Assembly (NCBI RefSeq): GCF_022458985.1
Contig: NC_061782.1
Coordinates: 13,657,672-13,721,671 of the forward strand
Reading direction: 5' to 3'
Source of the DNA: Mugil cephalus
Taxonomy: Eukaryota > Chordata > Actinopteri > Mugiliformes > Mugilidae
Length of the DNA stretch: 64,000 nt
Shown here: positions 50,247-62,540 of the stretch, in pieces
Layout: each line of letters begins with the position of its first letter
Position numbering within the stretch: position 1 is the first letter of the stretch
Notes under the pieces: model-generated
Told to the model about the DNA's origin: nothing
The model's database searches: none
The model's input: only the letters and a program-made list of their open reading frames with translations
Program-made: the position numbers and the translations under genes

Positions 50247-53200
50247 ATGAAGGGAAGACTCGGTAAGGAAGAAAACATGCGCGCTTCTGTTTGGACCCTA
50301 ATGCTAAGTTGCTAGCGCGTTAGCCAGCTAGCTAAACACCACTTCCTGAAACATTGCTAACTGTCATTGTGCATTTTATTCTTAGTTAGCCAGCTGCAAT
50401 ACTGCTTTCCAGGCCGTGAAATAGCGTATCCACCGCTGCTAATGTTTTAAAAACTATCAGCCCGGCACGACGTGAGGTATTAAAGTTGACTAATAACACT
50501 GTCATGCTGTCAAAGCGATGTAAACATGTCGTTATAGCACCTTCCCTCCTAATGAGAACGAGCTACTTTCTAGTAGCGGATTTCCCCTGTTGTTAAGACG
50601 TTATTGCAGTCAAAGCGACAGCAGCACCGCATGTGGAAGGTAACTGTTGACGCCTTGAAGCTTCAAAACATCTGCCGCTCCTGGGAGCCTGTTGTCACTT
50701 CACGTAGCAAGCCGTGATTGGCAGCCATTAGCGAGGCAGTACTTGACGAGCAGGTGTCTTCTTTTTGTTGGCTGCTGTTGAGCAACCCCTGCTCGCCATG
50801 TCGTCTGCGCTCCGCTCTGGGTTATTTTTGTTTGAAAAATGCAATCTTAACCTGGAATATTTGTCGTCTTGCGACGGAACCAACACCGACGGTGGACATG
50901 TTTTGAGTCTCGTGTCCCTGGCTTTGTTTCAGAATACTCGCGGAATGCTTCTCTCCGGGGAATAAAGGTGGGTCAAAGTGACAGAAACGTCTTGTGGTCA
51001 GGTACATTTCTGAGATAATGACAGTTTATTTAAACATTTACCCGTTTGAAATATTGTTTGCGTTTATCTCGAGGGCCCTCTTTAGCCTTTGAGATGTTTA
51101 GATACTGTTTACAGTCAGCTTTAAGCATAGCTTATTGTTTTTGTTGACGATAGAGCAAAGCTACAGTCCTGCAACAAATCCAGCATTCATTAGATGGATA
51201 TACTACTTTATTCTGAGTCCAATGGCTTCATTGCATAGAATAGAATATAACAGATTGTAATAATAATAATAAGTTTTGCTTAAATTGTCAATTGATATCT
51301 ACGGATATCTATATATCCAATATGTACTGTGTATTTATATAGTGCCCCACATCTGATCCTGGTCCAGGTCCCATTCTTATTTTTGTTTACTGCAACATGT
51401 TTTATAAATATACAACATTTCTAGTGATTCATGAAGGCTTCTCTTCTCATAGATCACGCGTGCGCTGCGCAATTATATTAAGTAAAGTACTCTAGTAAAA
51501 ACGAATGCATTACAATATAGCCATATTGCACTAAATCCTAGCTTCACAACACTTATAGTTTTCAGTGTTTGTTTAAAATAACAGAGAGAGTGGTAGATCA
51601 AACAAATATTAGAGGCTGCTGTGTGTTGTGCTATCAAGTTGTATTGTACTGACACACGTTTCTATTATTTTGACGCCTCATTTTAGTCACACTTATGTGT
51701 TTAATTCAGTACAGGTTAACAGGGCCACAGATGACATCATCCTCAAATTGATCATCCAGAATGAGTTAATGAATCACCACCTTTCTTACGCTGTTTCAAC
51801 ATAAACTGAACATTATATCCTTCATGATGAAGGATTCAGTGCATGGCTGTTACGTTATAAAGTACTCATTTTCACTGTCATGCTTGACAGGTGATATCTA
51901 TGTGAAAAACGCCTCCAAGCCAATCCTTAATTTAACACAAAAGTTGAGCCAAAATAAATAGCAGTAAGAAACTAAAATTGCATTGACTCTTATCACAAAA
52001 CATACATGGCACTTAATAAACTTAAATACTCTTATAAATAGCAGGATATAGCTTAACTTCAACATTCACGTTACACCACAATTCTGCTTAGACCGGAGTT
52101 ATAAAACTATACAACAGAAGTCTCGTCTTAGTGTCTCCTGATACAGACTGAGACATCCATAAAATTAAGTGCCTTTTTAATCAGATACACCTTTGGGGGC
52201 ATGTTGAACCTGCATTGTGGAGGTTTATTCAGGTAATCATCTTTATGACAGCAGTGAATGACACCATTGATTTTGACTATTATGACATAAATCACTGTAA
52301 TGTTCTTGCTCACTTGGAATATATTACTGAAACATTTACAGTGTAAGAAAAGTATGTGGACCCAAAAGCTAATGAGATCAAGCAACAGCCAACTAGAGCC
52401 TTAAGTTACAAACCCGAGGCCTTATTTACGGTATATAGGTGTGTGTGTGTGTGTAAAACAAGTTAAACTCGACAGCTGTAGCCGCAGTTAATACAGAACA
52501 GTGGATCAGGATTCAATCAGGGTGGCACGTATACTTTACGACACCCTGTCATGGTGTCAGCTGATGAGTGAATGACATAAACTTAACAGTGAATTGAAGA
52601 ACACATGACAGGACTTGTCCCCTTAAAGCAAATTGTAATTAGATTTAGATTTTTTTTTTTTTTATCATTTATTAGTAGTTAGAAGCGTATAGCCCATAGA
52701 AATTACAATCCATTCAAGTGTCCATAATGCATGCATCGTATTTCTTCTGTCTTTTAGTCAAGGACTTTGCCTCCCAGCGGCGCTCCTTACCCCACTTCAC
52801 ATCTTTACACCAGGAGACTCCAATGAAGCCCTCTCAGGTCCCTAACCGGCTTTCTCATCCACCTCCGAGGAGAGTGTTGCCACTTCAGCCTGAGTTGTGC
52901 TACAGAGACAGAATGGATCCTCATTCCACGGGACCGATACATTCACCAGGGTTCGCTCCAAGCATCCCATCTCATATTGGTTCCCCAGTGAATAGGCCCC
53001 ATCACATTGTAAAGGACAGACTGGGCCCTCCAAAGCAACTGCCTCAACATCCAGTGCTGTTTCCAGGCAGCCCAGTTCACACTGGAACTTCAGCTAATAG
53101 GCCCCAGCCAATGCCAAGGGACAGACTGGATCCTCTGCAGCACTCTGCACAATCAGGGCGTGTTCCAGTCATTCCAGCCAACGTAGATACCTCAACTACA

Positions 53201-56200
53201 AGACCACAGCCTTCAACTCCCAGTGTATTTCATCCTCCATCCCCTCAAATCATAAAAACAATAAGTAACCACTCCCCATCCTCCCACATCAGGAGAGATC
53301 AAGTGGCTGAATCCAAGGTTACCTCATCTAACTCAGGAAATAACAACGTATCACCACAAAGACAAGACTTAAATAAGGTATTGGTTTTTCAAATATGACT
53401 AGTTTGATGCTTGTGTCAAGGTCTTTTTGGCTTCGATAACAGCCAAGTAATGCTGAGTTGTTGTCTTTGTTAACGTCAGGCTCAGTCCAGTGATGTGAAG
53501 AGTTCCACACTTACTGTGCAGCTTCATCGGCCTCCCGTGGGCCTCTTGACATCTGTCAGTACTGACACCAGACTACCCCAAGAAGTTCACCCACGACCCC
53601 ACTCAGGCTCAGAGCGCTGGCTTCCTGGTATCAAACAGTGGTCTGCAGGGGGCTACCAGCCTCCTCCAGATATGCAGTCTTCAGACATGACCAGTAATTA
53701 CAGTTCAGCCGTCATGCACGGCTCTGTCACCCCTTGCCAGGTAAATTTGGATATGTCTTAAATGAAATTCACGAAATTCATTTGGGATTTTGCCATCCCA
53801 GTGGAAGGTTTCTGCACATAAAGTCTCAAACAAGGATTTATTTCTTTTTTGTAGAGTCAGCAACATGAACAAAAGCTTCCGAGTGAATCATTAATTCCAG
53901 GTAATGTTGATAAGTATATCACTACTTCATTTATACACAAATATTGTAAACGTGCATCTTTTGCTCGATAATTATTTCATTACCAATCCAGCTTGGTGCA
54001 CGTTTGCCCTGAATAAACAGAATATTTTCTTTTTCTTGATGTACTGCTTAAATATATAGTCTAACTGCCATTTTCCACACTGACCCTAAATCATGATGTT
54101 ACAAATGTATGAATTTGGCATGGCATTATCTGACTGGCACTACAGTTGACACTACAGTTGACACTACCCACTTGACTTGTCTAAAGTAAGACAAAAAAGT
54201 AATGTAGTGCTCACACTACAACAATTGACTACTACTTTATCATGTTATATATCGGATGTGTGTCATTTTTCTCTCTGACCACCTATCAAAAAGCCAAAGA
54301 AAATGGATTTACTAGAGTGGTGAATGGTCATTAATTTATCATCAGAACAGTTATCCAGTTCATTTTGGGCTAATTATCTGATTTGAAATACAGTTGATGG
54401 CATAGGAAATTCAGGTAAACACTAGCATTGGTAACCTTTGGTAAATACTGAAAAGAAAGGATAATATTTATGTATTTTTCCGTTTACAGCAGTGGACTTG
54501 AATTGCACTCCTCAGAAGCGGTCTATGGAGACGGAGTACTGCAATGACAATGCCAAGAAACAGTGTCTTCAGGGAGTGAACTCTAGCTCAGACATGCAGA
54601 CTACAAAACCTGCTGCTGGCAACTCACCAGACACTCCACTTGCCTTTGAGCTGTCGTCGAATCATTCTTCAGTCTCAGAACTGTCACCGAACACCACAAA
54701 TGGCCATCCGTGTATGGAACCGGCATGTGGACAGTCGGCATGCTCAGAGATATCAGTAGTGAAACCCACACAGTCCTGCTGCACGTCAAAAACACCATCG
54801 CCAACGGGGGCAAAGCAAGCCTTTATAAATTTTACTGAGAGTGAAGTGGTTAAGTTAAAAGAAATCCGATCACCTTTGAATTCAGGGGAAGGAAGTGGGA
54901 GAAGAATAAGTGAGGAAAACGATAAAAGGGATAAATCAAGCACTTTGTTGTCCTCTAAGGTTCCTCAGAGAGACATAAGAAGCTCATGCCACACTGAATC
55001 AGGCAGCCGCCACTCTAGTCATACCTCAGTCTTACCGGTCAAGACCCCGAGCAGAGGTAATCATGGGGAGCACAGCAGAAAACCTGACATTAGCATTTCC
55101 AAACCTGCTTCAAAACCAAATTCAGGTTTCCCGAGTTCTGGTACAACACATCGGAATAAAATTCATCGTGTACGAAGACCTGTAGTAAAGTTAGATGATA
55201 TAAATGACCTTTTTACTCCCGATCCCAAGACTTACATTGTAAACCCTGGATCTAAGACTGCAAAGCCCAAGATACAAGGGGAAACAATCAAATCACCACC
55301 TTCAGAGAAAGTTTCAACCGGCACCGTAACTGGCTCCACTACCGCAGTTACTGTGTCCCCATGTCACAAACCTCAAAGCTCCACGGTCACGTGCGCTCCA
55401 CATAAAGTCTCCTCCTCAGCATGTGAGACACAAATGCTCTTGCCGACTGTAACTTTGAAGCGGATTCATTTTGAAAATGTAATGTCCATTCCTCCTAAAG
55501 ACAAGAAAGTCACAGGTAGTCCCATGACTCCTTTAGGGATCCAGCCCAAAAAACAGAATGTTCAGCCTGATCACAAACACGCATCTCTGCCTTCCAACAA
55601 TTCAGACTCATGCACATTAGAAGCTACCTCCTCTGAACCAACGTCTACGTCTTGTTCTCAGTCTCTGCCGCTGGTGAGGCAGAGAAGTGAAGTGGATCGA
55701 AAACAAGCAAAAGACGAGGATCCGATAGATGTGGAGCTGGACCTGGGCCTGCACTTTGAGTTGGATATGGATTTGACCCAGAGCTCCCTTAGCAGTGAGG
55801 AGGAAGAGCTGATTTCTTTACAGGAGATGATGGAGCGTGTTGCCAAATCTCCAGATATACCGGAGAAGGGAGCCGCCTCAGGTCCGGATACACCGGTACA
55901 TCGCAGAAGCCAGCCCAAAACTGTAAGCTCCACGCGTTTAGCCTTTGTTTCACACAAACATTTAACTATGATAATAAACGTACGTATCTAAAGGACAGTA
56001 AAACTCAACCAGTTTCTCTGTTTAGATCTTAAATGTAATCTTGTGCTTCTCACAGCAACTATTGCCGTTCACCACAAAGTCAGGTGTGTACAGGAACAGC
56101 CTCGACCAGATGCTGATGGATATCAACACAGACAAAAAGTATAGTATTCGGAAAAAACTCCCGTCACCTTTTAAATTGAGCCGCAGCATCTGCAGACGAT

Positions 56201-59200
56201 AAGAGTTAAGTCTGTCTACATTTGTTTCCTCCCATCAGAGCGAAAGAGATCGAGGCACAGCTTCTGACAGCGTGCGAGGAGGACCTGCTGAGGATAGCTG
56301 AATATGAGAAGGCGGAGGAGACCCGGGAGGAGGGCATCTCCGCTCAGCAGCAGTATGTGCACGCTGCCACATTATATCCCGTCCGTGAGACGCAGTCCTT
56401 ATGTTCTGTTGTCGCTTGTTTCCCAGGGAGTTCCTGCAGCGCTACTCGTTAATGTCCAGTGCAATCAGGGAAGTGCCTCCGGGGGAGGAAGTGTTCAACC
56501 TGGAGAAGTTCGGCGAGATCTTTAACCAGAATACGCTGCAGCTCAGGCGATGCATGGTCAATCCGCAGGGGACAGCACAGAAAACTCTTCTTTGGTGAGC
56601 TTTGTGTATAATGTGAACTCATGCGGGGCCGGAGCAACGTTAAAAGAAAGTAACTAGAGCTTGATCGAAAATGATCCTGAAACAAGAACGACTAGACTTT
56701 GGTTGTCTGACCGAATCCTTTGGTTTCATCCGTGTAGCTTCTTCTGTTCTAAAAAACTGGTGTGCAGTTTGGATTTTATTTGGGATATCTGTGATTGGCG
56801 CCTGCCAGAAACTTTGAAACATGACTTTGAGAGGCGTTCACTAGATCGTTTTAAATGATAAAAGCTCAGTTTGCAGATGGATGGTGTTATAATGGCAGCC
56901 AGTTAAATCTCCAGATATGTAAGGACATCTTTATGTTTCTAACACTTGAGTTATGACTGCATGAGGCTTGGTTTTGTGGTTATCTAGGGTGTGATGTGGA
57001 AGATACTTAAACTTCTCTATGTAGCATGTGCTGCAACACAGAAGTAGTCGTTGGTAGTTTCTGACACATTCTCCTTTTAAGGTCAGTAATCAGATAAGAA
57101 ACTTTATTTTAGACCAGAGGACCAGAGATTATGTAGGGACCCCCTACCTACTATATGTATTCTTATATTAACCTCAGCCTAGTGCTATTTATAAATACAC
57201 ATTATCATTATCATCATTTTGCATTCAGTGTTATCAGTGGCAGACCCCCTTTTGAAGATCTATGACCTAGTGTATGTATGAAAGTATACCAGCAGAGGAG
57301 ATCGTGTGAGATATAAAAATTTGGTCTTTGGTCTATGAAAAGCCCAAATGCGTTTCTTGTAATTTGCAGATTGCTGTTTAAATTTTGCTGAGCACATTAA
57401 TACTCCAAAGAAAATAACCACTTGGGCTTTATTATACCCACTTTTCTCAAGCTCGCCCTCATTAGCAGCCCCATGTCTGGTTTACCAGCGCTTAGTTCTG
57501 TGGGATTCATGGAACATTGCCGCCTCTGTTATCCATTAGGAACACTTTGGACTGTTAGTTTTGCTTAATAATAAATGACTGTGATCTTTTTTATATATGT
57601 ATCAGGTCCAGCGCAGCTCAGCTGAGACTGCATGTGAATATTGGATTGTTCCAGGAGGCTTACAACTGTAGCTCACCCTGTCCATCTCAGGTTACCCGTT
57701 TTCTTTTCAAGGTAGGTCCAATACGCCCCCCTGATATATTTGTTTTCCAAATGTAAGAGACTTAGAATTCACACTTTGTTTTTTTCAGATGATGTCTGTT
57801 CACAGTGAGAGGATGGTGTCTGAAAAGATACTCCAAGCACTCTGTGACATCGCCTGCACTGCTGCTTATCAGATAGGTAAGACTTTGTTTATCTCCTCAC
57901 AGGCTTTTGAGACATTGTTCCTATTATGTGAAATATCCTGACGCGCCTTTTTTGCATGTGCATTGTTCTGCAGTTGAAAACAAATGCCAGCAGTTTGAAG
58001 TGTGGGTTCCCAGTTTAGCAGATGTGACACTGGTTCTGATGAATATGGGGATTTCCTTTGTTACGCTGTTTCCTTTGGAGAATCTACTGCCTCCGTTCAC
58101 AGAAGGAGACTTGCTGTAAGTGGCCTTGCTTCGTTCAGTTGCCTTTTGTTAAAAAGGGGATGTGCAATGAGGGGAGAGTTGTTTGTTTGACGTCCTTTTA
58201 ATGTTTGTGTAGGGATGACGTCTATGTCAAAAGCGAGAGTCCCTCCAGTAACAAGGAGCAGATCACTTTCCCTGAACACAACTGCAACAACATCTTGAAG
58301 GTGATTCACAGATGATCGATAAGCACAATGGGCTCCTGTTCAAGAGACACACAGCGAGCACGATTTCACCATCCATCCTCTGTTTGTCTCGGGTTCTTGT
58401 TTGCAGTACCTGTCTTACTGTATGAGCCTGTGCCCTCGAGCGTACAGCGACAACGAGCTGCTGTTGCTGCTGACGATGGTCGGCAGGGTCGGCCTGGACA
58501 CGCGGCTGGTCCTCCGGTCCGGCGTGGAGCTGCACCCTGTACAGTGGAAAATCGTCAACAACATCAGGGACTGGGACACTATGGTCTGAGAATGAACACC
58601 TCTCATTCATAATGTTGTACCAAAAATATAAAACACACAAGAGTTGACTCCTTTGAAATCATTTACCAAGTTAATTTTTTTCTGTTAGCTGCCCAAAATC
58701 TGTCTGGCCCTCGCTGATATGACTAGTGATCATCACAACATGTGTTTACTGGTTCACCTTCTGCCTAACAACACACGTGGAAAGTAAGTCTCATTTTTAT
58801 CTTTCTTCTTTATACAAGTAATTTCACGTACTTTCTTTTATATATAAATATATATAAATCTTTTATAGACAACTGCGCCGACACTTGAGTCTGTCCATGA
58901 TCTCCAAGTTGTTAGATGGAAGTTGCACCTACAGACCAACACAAACAGAGTTTCAGGTAATTTGTTTAACCGTCAGATAACTTGGACAATAACCCACTTG
59001 AAATGTGGACACTTCTCTTGTACAGATCTGTGATGGAATTAAATGTACTGAATAACTTAGATGATCTGTGTGATGCTTAGCTCTCTGACCTGAGGCCATA
59101 CCTTCCCCGAATGCAACCCTCCACTCTATTCCAAGGCATCCAGACGTCCTCTCACGAAGAGGACACGGTCATTTTAGACCAACAGGTGAGCACATGGTTA

Positions 59201-61960
59201 AGGCCTTAAAGTTCAAAGTGTACATACCCGTAACTGAATTGTGTTGTGACCAGGTCACTGATAAAAGTCTCTTTCCATTTATCTTGTGTTGCAGTCGTAC
59301 TACCTGTGCTACAGCCTTCTGACTCTGGCAAACGAAGCAAGCAATTTTCAGTTCTTCCCAGGCCATCAGAAGGTAAAATCTTTAACCAGTTCTTTCTTGC
59401 CTCTAGTTTTCAACACACTATGAGTTAATTGCTTTATTATTGGGATTTAAAATGGATAAATGTTGATACGCTTTTGCTTGGCACCTATTTGTCTGGCTTA
59501 CAGGAGCAGCTGCTGATTTTGTCGTCCGAGCTGGAAACGCATATCAAGTGTGACATCAGAGAGAATGAGAAGTGTCTGTACCGGACAAAAGTGAGTTACT
59601 TTTGTGTTACTATACTACAGAATATATACTTTGCACTTAGAGGATCTATTCAACTTACATCTTGGATAACGTCCTTGACAAAGAAAAACAATACAGATTC
59701 TGAGTAGTGGTCATGGTAATTGTTGTCATCTGACTTCTACTGAATCACAGAGAGATTTGAGTTGTTGTTCTGAGCTCACAGATTTTGTTGCAATGCGGAT
59801 ATTGTACCAGTGTGTAATTTGTGCAAAAACCTGACACCCCCCAAATCTTGCTCACCTTGTGTCCTAAAAGTAAAGACATTATTTCTACACCTGGCTAGAA
59901 CACTAAAGATACTACATACATTGAACAACACTACATATTAGTGACAATACGACATGTAGCTGTAGTATCTGTAGAAAGAACTGTTATATCAACATTTCTT
60001 TCAGTACCTCTTGTTTAACCAGTTTGTTTTAAAGCTGCTTACGTCTCATCATTAGTAGTAAAACTATACAAAGAAACTTTATTGCATCTGTTGTTTACAG
60101 ACTTTGGGGCTGTGATTTAATGTACGTATACATATGTATTTACAGTATTAAATGTTAAGAGTATTACTGTCAGATGATTAAAAATTTTAATCTGATTAAT
60201 CGCAGGATTGCTGTGGATTAATTTTAATTAACGATTAAATATCATTCATTCATTTCACTCATTTTTAATCTATATTAGTCACATTTCATTTTGCACGGAC
60301 AGACTCAAGAAAGAAGAGAATATATATGCACTTAACATGTTTATTACCATAAACATCTTCAACAGTTTCAACAAAACAACAATTTTTTTAAGGAAACATT
60401 TATCCCCATTAATGTGGCCCATTCCTCCTCTTTCATCAGCTACTAAGACAAAATAGCTTGTTGACATTGTCTGAGCTGACTGCTTCCTATTTATTTACAA
60501 TGTTGCCTGCAACTGAGAACAGTCTTTTACACAGAGCAGTGGTTGCATGAGTGCCCAGATATTTGCAAACCGGAATTGCCAGCTTATTTTTGTCTACTCA
60601 AATTTCCCATGGAGAGGGCCAACGTGCTGTTTACTGTCTTCCATTTACACGTTGCTCCTGCTGCCTGTCACCACCGGAATATATTGTCAGAGACGTTCAG
60701 AGTCGTTCTGTGCTGTAGATGGTTTAATTGCATTCAAATTTTTAATCAGATTAATCACGATGATGGATTAATCTGCGTTAACGCGTTCATTTTTGTATTG
60801 TTAAAATGTTTCAGTCTTTGCTGGTAGGCATAATGCAGTCCACACGAATATACTGTGCTGTACATATCCTGTACATGCATATACTTTACACTTTATATTA
60901 TACACACGGTCAATATGCCAGTCGTCAACAATCATCGTGCCTCCACAGGAAGAGCATATCCATGTTGTCTGAATATTAGTGAATTTTCTGGGCAAGTTAG
61001 TGAATCTTACTGGTACAGATGTGTAAGGTCAACCAGACTGTTTTAGATGAATTACAACTCATTGACACACTACATGAGAATGAACAGTACAACAAGTCTG
61101 AATTGATCGGTGGTTCCGCATTTTCAAAGTTCAAGTTAGTATTTCATGTTAATTGTGATGTCTGATAATGTTCTGAAGACCAGAAAATATCCACAAATGA
61201 GAAGCTCGAACCAGTGGCTCCACGGTTACATTAATTTCCTACATTTTCAGCTGTTACATGTTCCACTTGAGACTGATTAACTCAAATGATACTACAAACA
61301 CTCATTGCGTAGATATAATTCATAATCACTATTCATTTGCGTCTGCAACGACTTATTTTCAGGAGCACTCGTTATTTAAACTGCATTCTACCTCCCTCCT
61401 CTCTCACCAGGTGAAGGACCTGGTAGCCAGGATTTATACTAAGTGGCAGATGCTCCTCCAGAGGACCAGGCCCCTCAATGTACAGTAGTCACACTGTCTA
61501 CCACAAATACGTGACCTGCACTATTGTTCGTAAGGACCGTAGCTCTGATTTGTTGCATGTTTTCCTCCGGCAGGGTAAGCTGTATGATTATTGGCAGCCT
61601 GGGAACACTGGGATAAGTCGCGCAGAAGAACAAGACAATGGAGAAGACACCACAGTAGAAGAAGAGCCTACGATGGAGGAGAATGAGGAAGCGGACGAAG
61701 CCAATTTAACCGGAGAGAGTGATGTGGCAATGGTTTCTGAGGATGAAGGAGAGGAGAAAGAAGAGGAGAAAGAAGAGGAGAAGGAAGAGGAGAAGGCGGA
61801 AGCAGAGGAAGATGGTACAACAGACGATGCAGTAAAACTTGTCATTGATCAGTTGAAGCAAGTGATAACTGAGATGGCGCCTCGAGCAGCGGATGAGGAG
61901 ATGGATGGCGCTAACGTAGTGTCTGCTGATGGGGAGACTCAAGAAAAATGTGTCCCCTGA
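50247..61960 (+). CDS. slf2: SMC5-SMC6 complex localization factor 2 (FAM178A)
   Basis: Twenty coding exons: 50247-50262, 52758-53377, 53480-53740, 53855-53900, 54490-55922, 56056-56138, 56239-56352, 56427-56594, 57606-57711, 57789-57876, 57974-58115, 58213-58300, 58407-58583, 58689-58783, 58869-58956, 59081-59185, 59295-59372, 59504-59590, 61411-61479, 61574-61960. They total 4251 nt, 1416 aa, in frame at every GT-AG junction. SLF2 bridges RAD18-SLF1 to SMC5/6 at DNA crosslinks and stalled forks in the nucleus. Residues 1-790 are a long Ser/Pro-rich disordered part. Residues about 790-1290 form the FAM178 domain. It matches human SLF2 at, for example, [49 protein letters not shown] and [16 protein letters not shown] Glu-rich tail of about 120 residues follows the point where the human protein ends. 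Exon 1 is short and its start is the least certain part. Confidence 0.93.
55159..55250 (+). other. Conserved-looking short motif in slf2 disordered region
   Basis: Within slf2 exon 5, at about residue 540-565, the protein reads [20 protein letters not shown] and then [11 protein letters not shown]. This hydrophobic, charged stretch stands out from the surrounding Ser/Thr/Pro-rich disorder and looks like a protein-binding short linear motif. The partner is unknown to me. Confidence 0.45.
60150..60815. repeat. Interspersed repeat in slf2 intron 18
   Basis: Both ends carry ATTTTAATCTGATTAATCGC-like text (60183-60205 and 60735-60760, the second followed by a GATTAATCTGCGTTAACGCG run). Such TTAATCnGATTAATC blocks recall a dispersed non-coding repeat found in many fish genes. 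It occupies the only long intron in the 3' half of slf2. No coding capacity. Family unknown. Confidence 0.5.
61750..61797 (+). repeat. Coding 12-bp minisatellite in slf2
   Basis: About four copies of a GAGGAGAAAGAA-type unit encode repeated EEKE/EEKA in the acidic tail of slf2. It is in frame (12 bp = 4 codons), so length changes would keep the reading frame. Confidence 0.8.
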
Positions 61961-62540
61961 TCACAGCAGGTGGTTTAGCTTCAAAGACTTTCTATTTCTT
62001 TCCAGCGCTGCAATAACTTTAGCCTTAATGTAAAACTCAATTTGCACTATTCACTAGTCTTCCGTATCTTATCTTCGACCTTAAGTAAAAATATAAATAT
62101 TAATGTTTATTTATGAATAAATTCATTTTAGAAAAGAACGTTTGTTGAGGGCTAAAGGCTCGTCTTTTTTTTTTTTTGCTTATGGTGCACAAAACAAACT
62201 GAATGTTTGTCTTTTAAAAAAGTAGTATCACCTGATGTCACTTCCTCTGTTGCTTACTGTGTTATGTGTGTCTCCTTCTGCATTTTAATACCTGTGTTTA
62301 TGTGAAAGGATTTTGTTTACATCCTCTCATACGTTAAATTGTATTGTGTACTGTCAAAAACAATATTTATTTAATTGTTTACGTCACCTGGTGAGAGTAC
62401 AGTCATATGTCCGACATGCTGGAAATCGACCTTAAGTGAAACACACCACGATGGAGTTCCAGGAGGTTTAGAAATAAATGGTGCCATCATGCACCATACA
62501 AGGATGCTGAAGTGAAGTGGTTAAATGGAATAAAGTGTTC
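61961..62540 (+). other. slf2 3' UTR with poly(A) signals
   Basis: AATAAA signals lie at 62116-62121 and 62529-62534, giving possible 3' UTRs of about 0.17 and 0.58 kb. Confidence 0.5.

Noticed and set aside
54662-55957. Minus-strand frames of 93 and 99 codons
   Set aside because: Antisense shadows of slf2 exon 5.
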